64,000 bases of DNA from Ascarosepion bandense (Eukaryota > Mollusca > Cephalopoda > Sepiida > Sepiidae): positions 334,501 to 398,500 of the forward strand of contig JBBBDQ010001939.1 in assembly GCA_037127315.1 (NCBI GenBank), in the 5' to 3' direction. Under the pieces are notes generated by a model that made no database searches, was not told the origin of the DNA, and was given only the letters and a program-made list of their open reading frames with translations. The position numbers and the translations under genes are program-made. Position 1 is the first letter of the stretch. Every line of letters begins with the position of its first letter. This document shows, in pieces, positions 35,601 through 47,984 of the stretch.

Positions 35601-35850
35601 TAGCATTTTGCTAGCAGACCTGTTTGTCCACTCTTCCAGATTTCTTCCCACTCAGTCAGAAAGAATAACTGATTCTAGCTCAGAAAAGTCAAGAATCAGA
35701 TAATATACTCTGATCCAAGAGGAAAAAAATAAAGAACTCCAACAGAAATTATATATTTCGTCTTTATATCTCGATAATAATATAGTATCCATAGAAAATG
35801 TTGGATTATGCCTGGAGCAGTACATTTGCAGAGGTACAGAAGTATCCTTG
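32640..35850. other. AT-rich noncoding DNA
   Basis: No clear gene. A Lys-rich open frame on the minus strand (33391-33750) arises partly from T runs at 33547-33579 and shows no known domain. Overlapping open frames at 34653-34866 also lack motifs. Confidence 0.45.
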
Positions 35851-35855
35851 CACAC

Positions 35856-35856
35856 C

Positions 35857-35899
<43 letters not shown>

Positions 35900-35900
35900 G
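35856..35900 (+). repeat. (TA)n(CA)n microsatellite
   Basis: About 13 TA units followed by CA units. Confidence 0.9.
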
Positions 35901-36216
35901 TAAACATTTTTACTGTATACTCATATTTGAGTATATGCTCCATTTTCTTCTTTTTTTATTAAACAGTAAATTTATTTAATATCCTGAATATTCAAAAAAA
36001 TCTTTAAAATTTGCACTCTCCAGCAGGACATATATTTTTCTTAAATAAGATATCTTTAATATTCAGGCTAGCAGGTAAAAATATACTGTTTCATAAATAA
36101 ACACAGCGCTTACTCAAATATGCATCCACTAAAAATAACATTTAAACAGATAAAATTTGTTGGATTAATAAGTAGAAAACAAAAAGTCTATTACTTCTTA
36201 GAAAAAAAAATGTATG

Positions 36217-36218
36217 CA

Positions 36219-36255
<37 letters not shown>

Positions 36256-36256
36256 G
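36217..36256 (+). repeat. (GT)n(TA)n microsatellite
   Basis: About 13 GT and 6 TA units. Confidence 0.9.
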
Positions 36257-36259
36257 AGG

Positions 36260-37330
36260 GAGTAATCTATTTCTAACCAGTAAGACTAAGACAAATTAAT
36301 GGAAAAAAAATATCAAATAAATAAAATCATTATCCCAATAAAGATAAATTAGTTAAATTACTGGCATGATACCAATTTCCCAACATTGTTATACACTTTG
36401 TTTGTAACTTCCTGCCATTGTTCAAGTACAAATGATATGACTTTAACAAATTATTTCTACCCTGCAGCTATTAATGGGTATTTTGATTTACTTATGCTTT
36501 ATAAGTGCACATAAAGTATAGTAGAGTTTTTTTTGTTTTTTTTTTGAAAGCATATATTTGAAGAATAATTAAAACTGAATTTCCCACCACTATACCATTT
36601 GCCTAAATCAAATGGTCTATTAGTAAGCAATATTTGTGGGCGATGTCATTTATCTAATTAAAACTATCTTAATTGCTTTATTCTTAAGTTTTGTATCACC
36701 AAGAAATTGAATAATTATTCTTGTATTTGATCTGACTTGCTTGTGTATAATCAATGATCTTATTAATAGAATCTTGTTAGAAGCTCATTTGCTTTTTACA
36801 ATCCATGTTACTTGGTTAACAGAAAGTAAAAGCAACTTGTTTTGCAATAAAAGGCAATAAAAATAAGATGAAAAGAAAAACTAGTCAAAAATGAATGACA
36901 ATGTTTCAAGTCTCCACCTAACATCTGTAAATAAATCAATTTTTCAGAATATTTTAAGCAACAATATTTTCTTCAAAATCCAATTCATAATTAAAGTACA
37001 TACTTTTCTTCAAATTAATTTTTTAAAAGAATTACTTTATTTTTGGAAAATATATTATAATCAATTCAGTCAGTGTTTCTGACAAATCCATCAGTCATTG
37101 TGGTGTAATCAAATAATTTTTGGCAGAAATGTAAACAATATTTAAAAGTAAAATAAATTATTTTTCTATTTTTAAAACATTTTTTTAAAGTGATACTATT
37201 TTTAAAATTCTGTGTTAAGTTTTTGTAATTAAAACAAAATTAAACTCCGAAGATATTTAAATTATTGCAATGTTTTAAATTGTTTTTTAAAGTGTGGAGA
37301 TTTCTAATAAATACCAATAATACAGAATTC
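36260..37330. other. AT-rich noncoding DNA
   Basis: No motif, gene or repeat that I can name. Confidence 0.45.
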
Positions 37331-37344
37331 ATTTTCTTTCGTCC

Positions 37345-37552
37345 TTCCTGCTACGTGTAAAGTAGCAAAACAGACTGGGCTTCTCTAGCCTTGGTAGGAC
37401 AACCAATCTTTTTTTTTTAAGACAACTTTGAATTCAAAATCATGAAAACAACTGGGAAACCAATCCATGTTTGCCAAGAACATCAATGATCGCCTACACT
37501 CTGCTGAAGGAACATTGGCATAGAGATAAGGAAAAAAAAAAAAAAAAAAAAA
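37345..37552 (+). repeat. SINE subfamily B, 3' half with poly(A)
   Basis: Begins cagactgggcttctctagcc, continues ttggtaggacaaccaat, then aaacaactgggaaaccaatc and ctctgctgaaggaacattgg, and ends gagataagg plus an A run (37531-37552). It shares the body with subfamily A up to the ggcaacc block and then has a different 3' end. The A tail gives the true 3' terminus of this subfamily. Confidence 0.7.
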
Positions 37553-37554
37553 TC

Positions 37555-37640
37555 ACGGGATGGCCACGCCTCGGTTGTAGTAGAGAAGGCGGCATCTGTC
37601 TGCGCCTTTTAGTTTTATGCAGCATGCGCAGACCTTAATA
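37555..37640. other. Small GC-rich block with inverted tctgcgc motifs
   Basis: Follows the SINE poly(A). It has gtctgcgcc at 37598-37606 and gcgcagacc at 37626-37634, inverse to each other about 20 bases apart; gcatgcgcag also resembles an NRF-1 site. It may be a small repeat end or a regulatory patch; I cannot decide. Confidence 0.3.
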
Positions 37641-40600
37641 AATAAATAAAAATTGTTTCTAAAATGTTAATACTGGGATTAACTTAGTTACTTAGTCAGA
37701 AAATGTCACCATAAATAAAATCCAAACTACGCTAGTTGTTTTCAAACATGGGGGCAATTTGAATTGTCATTTTATAGCAAAAATTCACTAGAAATAACTT
37801 AACTTTTACCACCTTTGTTAGGGTAATAAAATAGAAGAAAATTATTGATTTGTCTCACAAAACAATTCCATCCTGCCCACCCAGTTGCATTGGTCCAACT
37901 CCAAAATAACCACTATTGAATTGTGATAAAAAAATCTAATTTTAATCCAGCTGACTTTTCTATTTTTAGGGGTGTGCCTGGAAAAAAAAACATTCGGATA
38001 ACTGATTCGATAATTTATCAAGGTAAAATAAAAATTGTTCGTTATGGCCGATTTTCTTAATTTTCTTTTCATTTTTTTTCTTTTTTAGAGAATTTTTCAA
38101 GTTGAATAAGTTTTCAACCCTTATGGGGAGCAAAACAAAAAAAAGTACCCCCCTTTTTAACACATTCTTTATTTTTAAAACTTAATCTCGTGTTTAATCG
38201 TACGTAAATTTTAAATCTTAAATTTCTTGACATCCGTAAAAATAAAAATTTAATAAATCAATTCAATTTGCAAAAATAATTTTTGCAAAATGCTATTCAA
38301 ACGATTTTCCCATCACATTTTCATAGGTACACCTGAAAAGCAGCATAAAAGGAAAGGCCAATTAAAAACAAAGTTTTCTCGGCAAAATGTTTATGTTAAG
38401 ACTAAGAGGATAGATTAAAGTATTTTTTAATATTTTATTTTCATTTCAAAACTTATTTTATGTGGTTTTTGTTTCTATTTTTTTAATAAATACGCATTTC
38501 TAGAAGAGGATAAATTGAGGGAAAAACATGTTTTAACTTATGAAGACGTTAACGTCCTTATTTTGAAATACACAACAAAATACTTTTTGTACGTCGTTTA
38601 TTGGGGATAGAAATAAACTAAAAGTTAAAAGTACACACATTTTACATTTTTAAACGGAAAAAAGAAAGAGAGTAAAACAATAACTTAAACACGTTACGTT
38701 ACAAAACACTCAAAAAAAGAACAGTTTTAAAAATAAAATAAAAGAATTCATTTAAAAGTTTAAAACTCTCATAAATTGTGAATGTGAATTAATAGTAATA
38801 CCAATAGGACTATGCAAAAAAAATAAAAGTGACCAATAAAACTACTTAAAAGTTAAGAAGAAAAAAAACGAAAAGGTATATCACCATTCGTTTAAAATAA
38901 AATTATTGGATCCATGAGATTTTACAATTTACATACAAAAAAAAAAAAGACGCATATGATACAATGCATCTTTTTTTTCATTTTAAAATTATTTTTTATC
39001 TTGAAGTATTATATTTATTTCAATATTATTTCACGCATTTTCAAACTATTTTTTATGCTTCTTGATGATAAAAACTCGTGAAAACTGAATATTTATCACC
39101 CCCTCCGCCACATCGTAACTTAAAAATTGTAATTTAATTAAGTAATAAAAAATAATTCGGAGAAAATATTTTTACCTTAGAAACAGAAGGAAATCCCGCG
39201 TATCAAAGTGTTTTTAATTACTTTTTCTCTCATGTTTTTATTTTTATTTTTTTAGTTATTTATATACTCTCGGAAAATATTTCTTGTCAGTGTCATTACA
39301 CTTAATTTATGAATTGAAAAGTCCGTAAAAAGGACAAGAAACCTTCTGCATTAATGCTGACAAAATGTGTGCCCGATATAGAAACATTTCAGTCAGTTTG
39401 AGTAACAAACACTTGAGATATTGTTACAAACAAGAAAAAAGTTCTTTAAATGATAAAATTAAAAAAATATGTCTACCTACTTTTTTTTTTTTAATTCTTT
39501 TCAAACTTTCGTTTCTAAAGAGCTAAAAAAACGTCCTCAAAATAAATTATTTCAAATTTCTTTTTAAATAATTTGTCTGTGAAAGAATACTGTTTGGGAT
39601 TCTGTGTAAAAATTGGATGGAAATGATGAATGAATATTAATTTTTTTTATTAAGAAAAATAATGATTCTTATTAATTTATTTTTTTACTAAGTGTTATGG
39701 CACGCGCACATGAGAGTTACTAGTATGTTTAGCAAATTTATGAAGAAAAACAAGAAAATTCAAAGATCGCACGAGCATTTTAAATGCTGGCATTTCTGGA
39801 TTCGGATCAATCAATCATACTCTCAGAACATTTTCTTTTTTTTTTTATTGCACAAATTTGTGACAAATTCATAAGTTTTCTTGAAGTTACCAGATTGTGT
39901 CAACGAGTAGTGAATTTAAGCACATTTGAAAAGAACATCATTAAATTTTGAATTAACTTTCTCATTAGCCCAAAGAATGTAACAAGTAGCGAAATTCAAT
40001 TTTTTTTTTTTTTTTTAGCCCAATAATGTTGCAACTCTGGTAGCGTTCTTGCATCTATGAAATAACTGAGTGCAGAACGAATGGAAAAGGTACAAAAATC
40101 AAAAGAGAAAAGTTGCCAACGGTCTCAAAGAGAAAGGACATGTCTCGCTTCAGTTTTGTCCCGCATTTTGAAAATCGATTATTGTTTTTTCATTTTTTTG
40201 TTTGTTTGTTCTTTTTAATTGCGCGTAGAAGCTTGACAATTTCGTTTGGAGTTTTTTTTTTTTTTTCAGATTTTTTTTTTATTCCAAAGAATAAAAATTG
40301 CTGATATACCAACGGAGAAATTTTAAATTTATTAGCCGAAATAATCCCAGGTGAGCCAACCACCCAGGTACTGTTATCATTAACTGGTACCTAAAGCGTT
40401 TAAGGAGGAAGTGCTCAATCTTTGAACGGCTTTCCACATTAAACCTCGACCTTGTGTCACATTCTGTAACGTTGTGGGCGTGCAAACAGATACCCACACC
40501 AATGTGGTGACATGCATCGAATATTTTTAATACTAAAAAAAAAAAAAAATTTACAAATTTTTTTGTTTTTCATTTTCTAAAAATTAGAAATGGATTTTTT
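37640..40600. other. AT-rich, repeat-poor DNA
   Basis: No transposon is recognisable in these 3 kb. CG dinucleotides appear more often than in the transposon-rich parts (for example tcgtacgta at 38198-38206, gacgttaacgtcc at 38544, cacgttacgtt at 38691). A somewhat GC-richer patch at 40340-40500 has no assignable content. Confidence 0.4.
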
Positions 40601-40605
40601 TTATT

Positions 40606-41494
40606 TGGTAAATTTTTTATTTGTTCCCCGGAGGCCTTTGGCCTTTACCCCTTCAAATCTTTCCAAAACATCCTTATTTCCGTGCAAATGTAAAAAAATG
40701 CTGAACTGAAATCGATAATTGTTTATTGACGAAACCTACCTTTTTTCACATTACTAGAAAAATATCGAACTTCTTGTCACTTTATCTCACCCCGTAACTA
40801 CGCTTCAAAAATGTTATTCACTGCAGAATGACTTCACACGTCAGTCAGTCATACGTGATACACGCTTGGGCGATCATGTCTCAAAAGAGACATGACTGAC
40901 TGGGCAGAAGATTATCCCGCAGTAGGTTGCCATTGCTTTCTGTGGTAGACTGGTTGCCGACCAAGGCTATAGAACCCAATCTGTTCTGCTATAACCCATA
41001 ACTGGAAGGAATAGACGGATTACCTTTCCCAAGGGTGTTTGCGCGTAAGTGAATATAATGGATTCAACTGGAATTCGAACTCGGCTCCCCGGTTTCTCAT
41101 TCCGAGCCGCTATCCACTGTACACAACGCACATCCGACTTCACGCGTAGTTTGCCGATTTTTCGGTCTTTTAAATTCCTTTTGGCAATTACTACGCGGAA
41201 AATGAGTTCCGAAACCAAACAAATTGCGGAGTAATTGCTCAAAGGAAGTAAATAGGCTGAAATAAATATCCTACGCATCAAGTCATTCAGCGGTGAATCA
41301 GATATGAGAACGGTGGTAAGGGGTGAGATATAGTCCGATTGTTTCTGGTCGATAACATGAAAAAAGGTAGGTTTCTTCAATAAACAATTATCGATTTGAG
41401 TTCAGCATATACATTTGCACGGAATTAAGGATGTTTTGGAAAGATTTGAAGGGGTAAACGTAAAGGCCTTCGGGGAACAAATAAAAAAATTACC
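40606..41494. repeat. Foldback (long-TIR) element interrupted by a SINE
   Basis: Left arm from 40606 (ggtaaattttttatttgttc, then cttcaaatctttccaaaaca) pairs with the right arm ending at 41494 (gttttggaaagatttgaag, 41432-41450). The match runs about 190 bases at high identity and continues more weakly to about 40840 and 41270. A further inner inverted pair (ggcaattactacgcgg at 41182 and gcggagtaattgctc at 41226) lies near the centre. No coding frame is present, so it is nonautonomous. Confidence 0.85.
40841..41133 (-). repeat. SINE subfamily A, full length, with target duplication
   Basis: Transcribed on the minus strand: head at the right end (gtgtacagtggatagcggct A box, gttcgaattcc B box near 41084), body, and 3' hairpin at 40875-40894. 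It is flanked by gacttcacacg (40830-40840) and gacttcacgcg (41136-41146), an 11-base target-site duplication with one difference. It lies inside the foldback element, so it came later. Confidence 0.9.
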
Positions 41495-41499
41495 CTAAA

Positions 41500-44080
41500 C
41501 TCAAATTAAATACAATCCAATAAAAAAAATGTTTGAACATTGTTTTTCATAAAAAATTGAATACAATACATTCAGTAATCATTTTTGTTTCCCTCAAAAA
41601 TTCTCTTAGTTCAACTGTTATTTTGTACTGATATACAATTCTTGAATGATAATCTGTTATCATTCCTCTCTACTGCTCAAACATTTTTCAATTCAACTTT
41701 CTAGGTTCACCCATTTTTGATTGGAATATGGCAATAAGTGAGACCGCAGACTCAGTGATTGGGAAAGTTTTTTTTACAGATCCCCTGTCTTCGTTTTAGG
41801 CAACTCTCTAAAAGCATCAATCAATATTATTTTTAAAAAATAAAAATAATTAAAGATTTTCATTTTCCTTTTTCCAACTTTATTGCAACATAATTTACAA
41901 AGAAAAAATAAAAATATGCAAGCTAAGCAGAAAGTTAAAACAAAAAGGGAGAGAAAGATTAGGTTCAAGTTAAATGTGTAAAATTATTTTCCTCACATTT
42001 AAAAAGAAATATTTTATTAAAATTTTATTAGTATTATACTGTACATTTAAAAAAGAAAAAGGTCCAAGTACTGTGGTTTGTTCTTAAATGTTTGACATCA
42101 CTAAACGAATATTTCATATTTAATTGCAGTGATGAAAAAACAGTTCTTGAATTGAAATAATTACTTTATTTAACAAATTTTGAAAACAAACACGAAGGGT
42201 TCTAAAGAAAAGAAATAAGTGAAGTATTCAATTTGCCAGTACTTGTGCTAGCTGACAATTATAGGATTGAAGGCATTTTTTAGTTTAATTAGTTTTCTAG
42301 ATTTGGAAGCTAAAATTTAGCTACTAAAATAAATGAATAACTTTCCAAAATGTCAATTAAATTTAACTTTGTCTGGCATAAGGGCAAGTAACTCACGAAA
42401 ATTGTATGTTAAAAGAAAACTTGTTAAAATAGTAAACGTCAATTTACAATACAATTGCCAGGAAATTTATTGGTCATTGCTCCAATAATTCAAGTTGCTA
42501 TATTTGAGGCCGACAGAAAGGAAAAAAGTGAAGAAATTGAAGTTGAACTTTTACTTTTAGTTTGTTAAATTAGCTTGCGAAATATACACTGTAAGTTAAC
42601 ACTACAGCATACCTGAAAAGACCAAAATTTTGTTAGATTTACTTTAAAAAAAATTTTTTTACAAGTCAATGAAGAAAAATCAACACCATTATTAATCTGC
42701 TGTGTTTGGCTCTGAACTGCAAATTTGTAATGTGAAGAAGAAAGAACTTTTTCAACAGGTAAAATTAGTTTTACTGCAAAAACTAAAAGGCGAATCTCTT
42801 CAAGAAACCAGACACTTACAAATATAAAAAAATAATAATAAAAATAATATAAATTTTAAAAAGTGGGGGGGGGGGGAATCATTTTTAATTTTACGTCATA
42901 AATAATTTCACAGTAACGTTTTTTTGACTACAAAAAGAAAGTTTTTTTTAGAAATCAGATGTGCTCCCATTGAAACGTCAGATCACATCAAGATAATTAG
43001 AAAATATCAAATAAAAAAAATTATGCAACGATAACATGAGATGAGAATTAGTTTTTTTTTTTCGTTTCGTTTGGAATCAATAAATTTTCTTCATCAGATT
43101 TTCTTTTTTATATATGTAAATATTAAAATACAGAAGTTTCTTTTTAGTACGTACATTTATCAAAAGACTTGTTTATTCTGAGCTAAAAGTTAAAAAAAAA
43201 CTAAAAACTGGAGTCTGGACACGTGTGTAAAAGTCAATAATGTCGGTGGAACACTTGCTAGACTAGCCCACGTTCTCATCAACTAATTTTAAGCCATAGC
43301 AAAAAAGATATACACATTTTATTTTTTAATCCTTAATATTAGATGATCCGAATAAGTAATGTTTTCCACTATATATTTTTAAGCAAACTAAAGTTAGACA
43401 TTTTTTTAAAATCACTGATTTTTGAAACATTAAAATAACGGTGTAAAAAAACGTTTAAAAGTAGCATTTTCATTCCTGCTCTCTTTAACTATTTTATTGT
43501 TTTGTACCTTTTATTTCGTGTTAACTATCTTTCTTTATTGTTCTTATCAGTTAATATGTAAAATACCAGTACTTAAAAATAATACCAGTGAACATTAACG
43601 TTAGAGGAAAAAATGAACTATCCGTCAAAAACTGATATTCAAATGTTAAACATTACATTACAACGTGATTTATATTAACTTAGTACCTACCAGTAGTGCT
43701 GGCAACCAAAATACAACATATTGGTTTCATATATGATTGCCGAGATGAAAAGAATGTAGAAAGGTTTTGTAAAAACCACATTGGCCGGGTCATAGCTCGC
43801 CAAAAGGGGAAAAAAAAACAGATGAAATGGGTAGATTCTGTCCCTTGCTTATCGATGATTGAATTACCTCCCCCTGCTAGTCGTTAGCGAAAAGCAACAT
43901 TTTGTCTTTGGCTGGGAGAGCAACAAACATTGTATTATTATTAGGCTTCTGTAAATGAACAGCAACAAGAACATTACTTTGAATTTGTAAAGAAATTGTT
44001 CACAAGGCGTATTTCATTTATTTTTTTTCTTTCAACTAATTATTTTTTTGATGATGTAAGAAACTGCTCATCTGATATCC
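41500..44080. other. AT-rich noncoding DNA
   Basis: No gene, named repeat or microsatellite apart from a G run (42865-42876) and A/T runs. Confidence 0.45.
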
Positions 44081-44084
44081 GACA

Positions 44085-44180
44085 ATTGGAACGCATATAA
44101 AACACTGCTGCTGCTTAATTTCATCCTGTCTGCTAGGGAAGCCTTCGACTGACATTGCTTAAGTGTTCAAGGTTTGTCAG
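44085..44180 (+). promoter_or_regulatory. Possible TATA promoter
   Basis: gcatataaaacactgctgct (44094-44113) has a TATA-like box in a region free of transposons, followed by a mixed-composition stretch up to caaggtttgtcag at 44169, which contains a weak splice-donor-like site. No transcript evidence; offered as a candidate only. Confidence 0.2.
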
Positions 44181-44559
44181 ATTTTTTTCCTTTTTAATAA
44201 TCAAGAATATGGTAAAGCCTATCTTACTTCATTGCTTCTCAAAAACTGTTGCTTTATAGATTTAATGCATTTTATTAGTTGTGGTGATTTTGCTTTAGTA
44301 CAAAGAAAATGCACTTTTTTATGTGATTAGTTACGTGCCAGTTTGTGCAAATATACACGCTCTGTGGTTTTTCTTATCTAATTTAGAATCTGTTTTATTA
44401 TTATTATTATTGCTATTATTTTGTGTGTCTGTAGGATTATTATATTGCATAATATACATTGTTTATTTCATGAAATTACCATTTTCATTTTTTTCCTCGA
44501 TAAATCAAACTCCCTCAATATAAATGTGATAGGGTTTGCTCTTCTGCTATAATTATTCC

Positions 44560-44765
44560 TCAAATACCCAGAATGCTTTGCGCAGCTGAAGATATCGGCC
44601 CTAAAACAGATGCTCTTTTATTGTCCAGTCTTAATAATAGCTGCTCTAATAATGCAGGTTGATTTAAAATTAACTGTGGCAGTGGGAAATCCCTTTCTGA
44701 ATGTCGAGTTTGTTTGAAATTCGCTATTGATATTTAAAAAAAGCAACAAGATTCATTATCCCCCT
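44560..44765. promoter_or_regulatory. Candidate conserved noncoding element
   Basis: About 200 bases of balanced composition between low-complexity tracts. It contains acccagaatgctttgcgca (44566-44584), close to the ZNF143/Staf consensus (TTCCCAGAATGC-TTGCG). It also has a cagctg E-box overlapping its end and several TAAT/TTTATTG homeodomain-type cores (44617-44695). No open frame or repeat explains it. Confidence 0.35.
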
Positions 44766-45082
44766 CCCTTTTTTCTCATTCATTTCTTGTGGTCTTTCTT
44801 TCCTTTTTCCTAAGAATTGGTTAGGAATTGATTAACTAATCTGATCTCTTGTTGTTGGGGGGGGGGGGGGTTATGATTCAGAACGAAAATAATGGTATTA
44901 CTACTTTCTTTATCTTATGACGAATAAGACTTTTCTTTTCAAAGAAAAATAATACTTTCCTATGTTTTTCCTTTTTTTTTTTTTTTAATTAGTACTCATC
45001 GCTAAAGTGAAATGATCATTTGTTGAGGGGTTTTCTTTTAAAAAATGGGACCTGGCCAGCACACAAGAACATTCTTTTTTTT

Positions 45083-45214
45083 TTTTTTTTTTTTTGCATG
45101 ACTTTATCTTAATTTGGTCATTTATTAAATTGCATTTATTTAATGACATGTCATTAAATAAATGCAATTTAATAAATGACCAAATTAAGATAAAGTCATG
45201 CAAAAAAAAAAAAA
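45083..45214. repeat. Perfect 132-base palindrome without spacer
   Basis: Centre between 45148 and 45149 (atgaca|tgtcat). Both 66-base arms pair without mismatch: 12-13 T, gcatgactttatcttaattt, and on to the centre, mirrored exactly to 45214. It is flanked by T/A-rich sequence. Confidence 0.95.
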
Positions 45215-45219
45215 TATAT

Positions 45220-47880
45220 TTTTTTTTTTTATCTGTTTAAAAGAGGACTGTTTTGAGAGGACCATTTGGTGGGGGGGTTACCCTAACTAAGTTTTTTTTT
45301 TATCTTTATCTTTTCTTTACCCATATAGGAACCATTAAACTACTTTTCCGATGATTTTTTTCTTCTTGCTCCTACGCATTACTGAAGAAAAAATTATTAG
45401 GATAATAACTGCATTAATATTTTTTTCCCAAAATGATTCGTTCCTCTTTTAGTCTCTTTTTTTTCTGGGGGGGGGGGGGTATTATTTTATTCCTTATTCT
45501 TTCCTGCTGGCAAAAGAACTCTCGTCCAACCAGACTGCAATTTCTCTTACATCGCATGCATTTGTTCATAAAATATTTTCATCTGAAAAATAATTGTAAC
45601 TATGCATATTACTAAAAAACTTGGGTTTTACTCCTCCTCCCCGCGCCCCGACCAAAATCCTTTATTCTTATTTTCAATCAAATCAATTTCCTTTTTTTTT
45701 TTTTTTTTGTCTTGACTAACAGACGAAGACAGCTAATCTTACAGGCTGCTCGTCCATTTGTCCAGGATCAAGTTAGATTTTCACCCAGGCAAAACGAGCT
45801 TGCAACCTCGGTTGTATATTGCATAGCTGCTTTTTTATAAAATTATATATATTAATAATTAACATAAGACTAGTAAAAGACTCGCAGGAGATGCAACTGT
45901 GTGAGCGATTTTTACTAGATTTTTAGTTTCTTGCTTCTCTTTTTTCTTTTTTTTTTTTTTCAGTCACTTAAATTAATTTTAAATTTATTTGGTAGGATCT
46001 TCTCTATACCAAAATATTCTGGTTTTTAATTCTTTTTCATTAAAATTTTAAAATGTATAATTATATAGCTGTTTACAAAGCAATTTATTTGTTTCAGCAG
46101 TGATTTCAGTTCGATAAAAAAAAAAAGTTCCAAAGTTAAACTTTAACAATTAAATGAAATTCCATGAATTTACTTGCACTATTACAGTGTGATCGCATTT
46201 TTCTGCACAATTGTTGAATTATTTTTTCTATCAAAGTGATATCTAGTCGAGTGAACATGCAAGCAACGAAAAAAATAGTCAACAATATTCACTGAAAAAT
46301 GCTTTCTTTATAATTACAAAGTAAATCCGAGAGGAAAATATCTCGGAAAAGTAAATTAAGAGTAAGACTAAGAGGAATTAAATGAAGCTGTATTCAAAAG
46401 AGAACTTGACGCGGGGAAATAGGAACTTAATATGGCCCACCTCCCTTCTACAGTGATTTTCCAATCCATTGTGCTTCAATTCAAATTTTAGTGGTTGCAC
46501 TAAAAAAAATAATGGATGTAAATACGGTTTGATACTTTCCTGTCTGTTCTTGCATATTATCGATTTAATGTGTGTAAGTAAAATAAATATCCTTTCCATT
46601 GCGTGCTGATCTTTCTTTATTTTTTTGGCATTATTGTTTATGCCATATTTATCTCCTGTCTCCCACTCCATCCCATCCACATTTTGGATTCTCCAAAATC
46701 GATATAATACAAACATCTATCTTCGTCTTTTCCTGTATTTGCTAAATAAATCAGCTGAGTATGTGCAAAACCAAAATAATGTATATTTCAATTTCTTATT
46801 TGCTGAGAAACTGAGCGAGACAATCTTTTTTTTCCTTTATTTCATTGTTTATAACAGTTTCTTTCTATAAACTGCTATAATTTCCATGCTTCTATTTCTG
46901 TTTCAACTCTGACTATTTTAAACGTATTCGATATCGTGTTACTATATGCATTTCTATTTATAGCACACAATTTCCTTTCTTGTTGACAGTCTTCTTTTTT
47001 TGTCTTTCACCTACTATTTTGGTAACAACAATTTGCGTCTAAAAATTGGCTTTGAATTAAAAAAAAATAAACTCGCGTTATTTTATTTTGATTATTTTTG
47101 TACAAGAAAAAATCAAAGGAATAGTATTTCTCGCAAAACTGATCGATATTCTACATCCAGAAGCAATTACTTAAAACAAGTGTTTTAAGATTTAAGTCAT
47201 CCATTCTTCAAAAATGCACAGCGCCCAGATCAAGCCAATTTAGCTGTCGTAATAATTCTTTGCTAACAAGCACCATATGTATGTATTCTCAATGGACAGG
47301 CAGTATTTTTGATTATCACTAAAATGCAATATTTGTTCATAAAAAATCAGATTAAAATTTTTAACAATGTTGAATTTTAAATAGCATGGAGGAAGCTTCT
47401 TTTTCTTTTTTTATACTTTTCAATGTGAAGCATACGTTATTTAATTGAAATTCTGATGTTAATTGTTTTCATTTCATCTATCAATTAGTCTACTTTGGAG
47501 ACAATTTTTAAATGCATTTTTCTCTTTTTTGATTCATATGCATTTTCTTTTTTTTATTTTTTATTTATTTTTTTTTTTTAGGCTTTCCTCGTGTCAATTT
47601 GTGCACTCTTTCCTAGTGCCCATTTGTGAATCCGCACGTAAGAATCCCTCACGTGATTTTCATTGTCATGGGCCCCAGCGTTTTTTTTCTTTCTTTTTCA
47701 ATATGTTCTTTATCCTTTTTTTTTAATCACTTCTCTGCTGCCATTTCTATCTTCTCGCGACTTGATCTCTGCTCAATGCACATTTTTTGATCTTTTCATT
47801 TGTGTATTCCCTTTATCCTCTCAACCATATCCAGGCATTCTTCTTTCGATGTCACTTTTTTTCTCCCCCCAGGTTTAAAA
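45220..47880. other. AT-rich noncoding DNA with homopolymers
   Basis: G run at 45467-45479 and T runs at 45692-45708 and 45947-45960. A stretch with some unique-looking sequence at 45715-45830 and one with an E-box (cacgtg, about 47651) have no assignable function. Open frames at 46378-46870 and 47463-47878 lack motifs. Confidence 0.4.
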
Positions 47881-47890
47881 AATTTAGAAT

Positions 47891-47982
47891 TTAAGTCAGT
47901 TAAGTGCCATACGTGATACATGCTTGGGCGATCATGTCTCGAAAGACTGGGCAAAAGATTTTCCAGTGCTAGGTTGCTATTT
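47891..47982 (-). repeat. SINE subfamily A, 3' end fragment
   Basis: About 90 bases of the 3' end in inverse orientation: gtcagttaagtgccatacgt, then gggcgatcatgtctc. The hairpin's other half (gagacatg) has been deleted. Confidence 0.8.
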
Positions 47983-47984
47983 TC

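Noticed and set aside
35652..35896. Open frames with IYIYIY runs (also 60410-60697 and 61423-61623)
   Set aside because: They are translations of (TA)n microsatellites.
47565..47726. Exon after a polypyrimidine tract and AG at 47580
   Set aside because: T runs followed by AG are common here; the frame that follows is rich in Phe and Ser from T/C tracts and has no domain.
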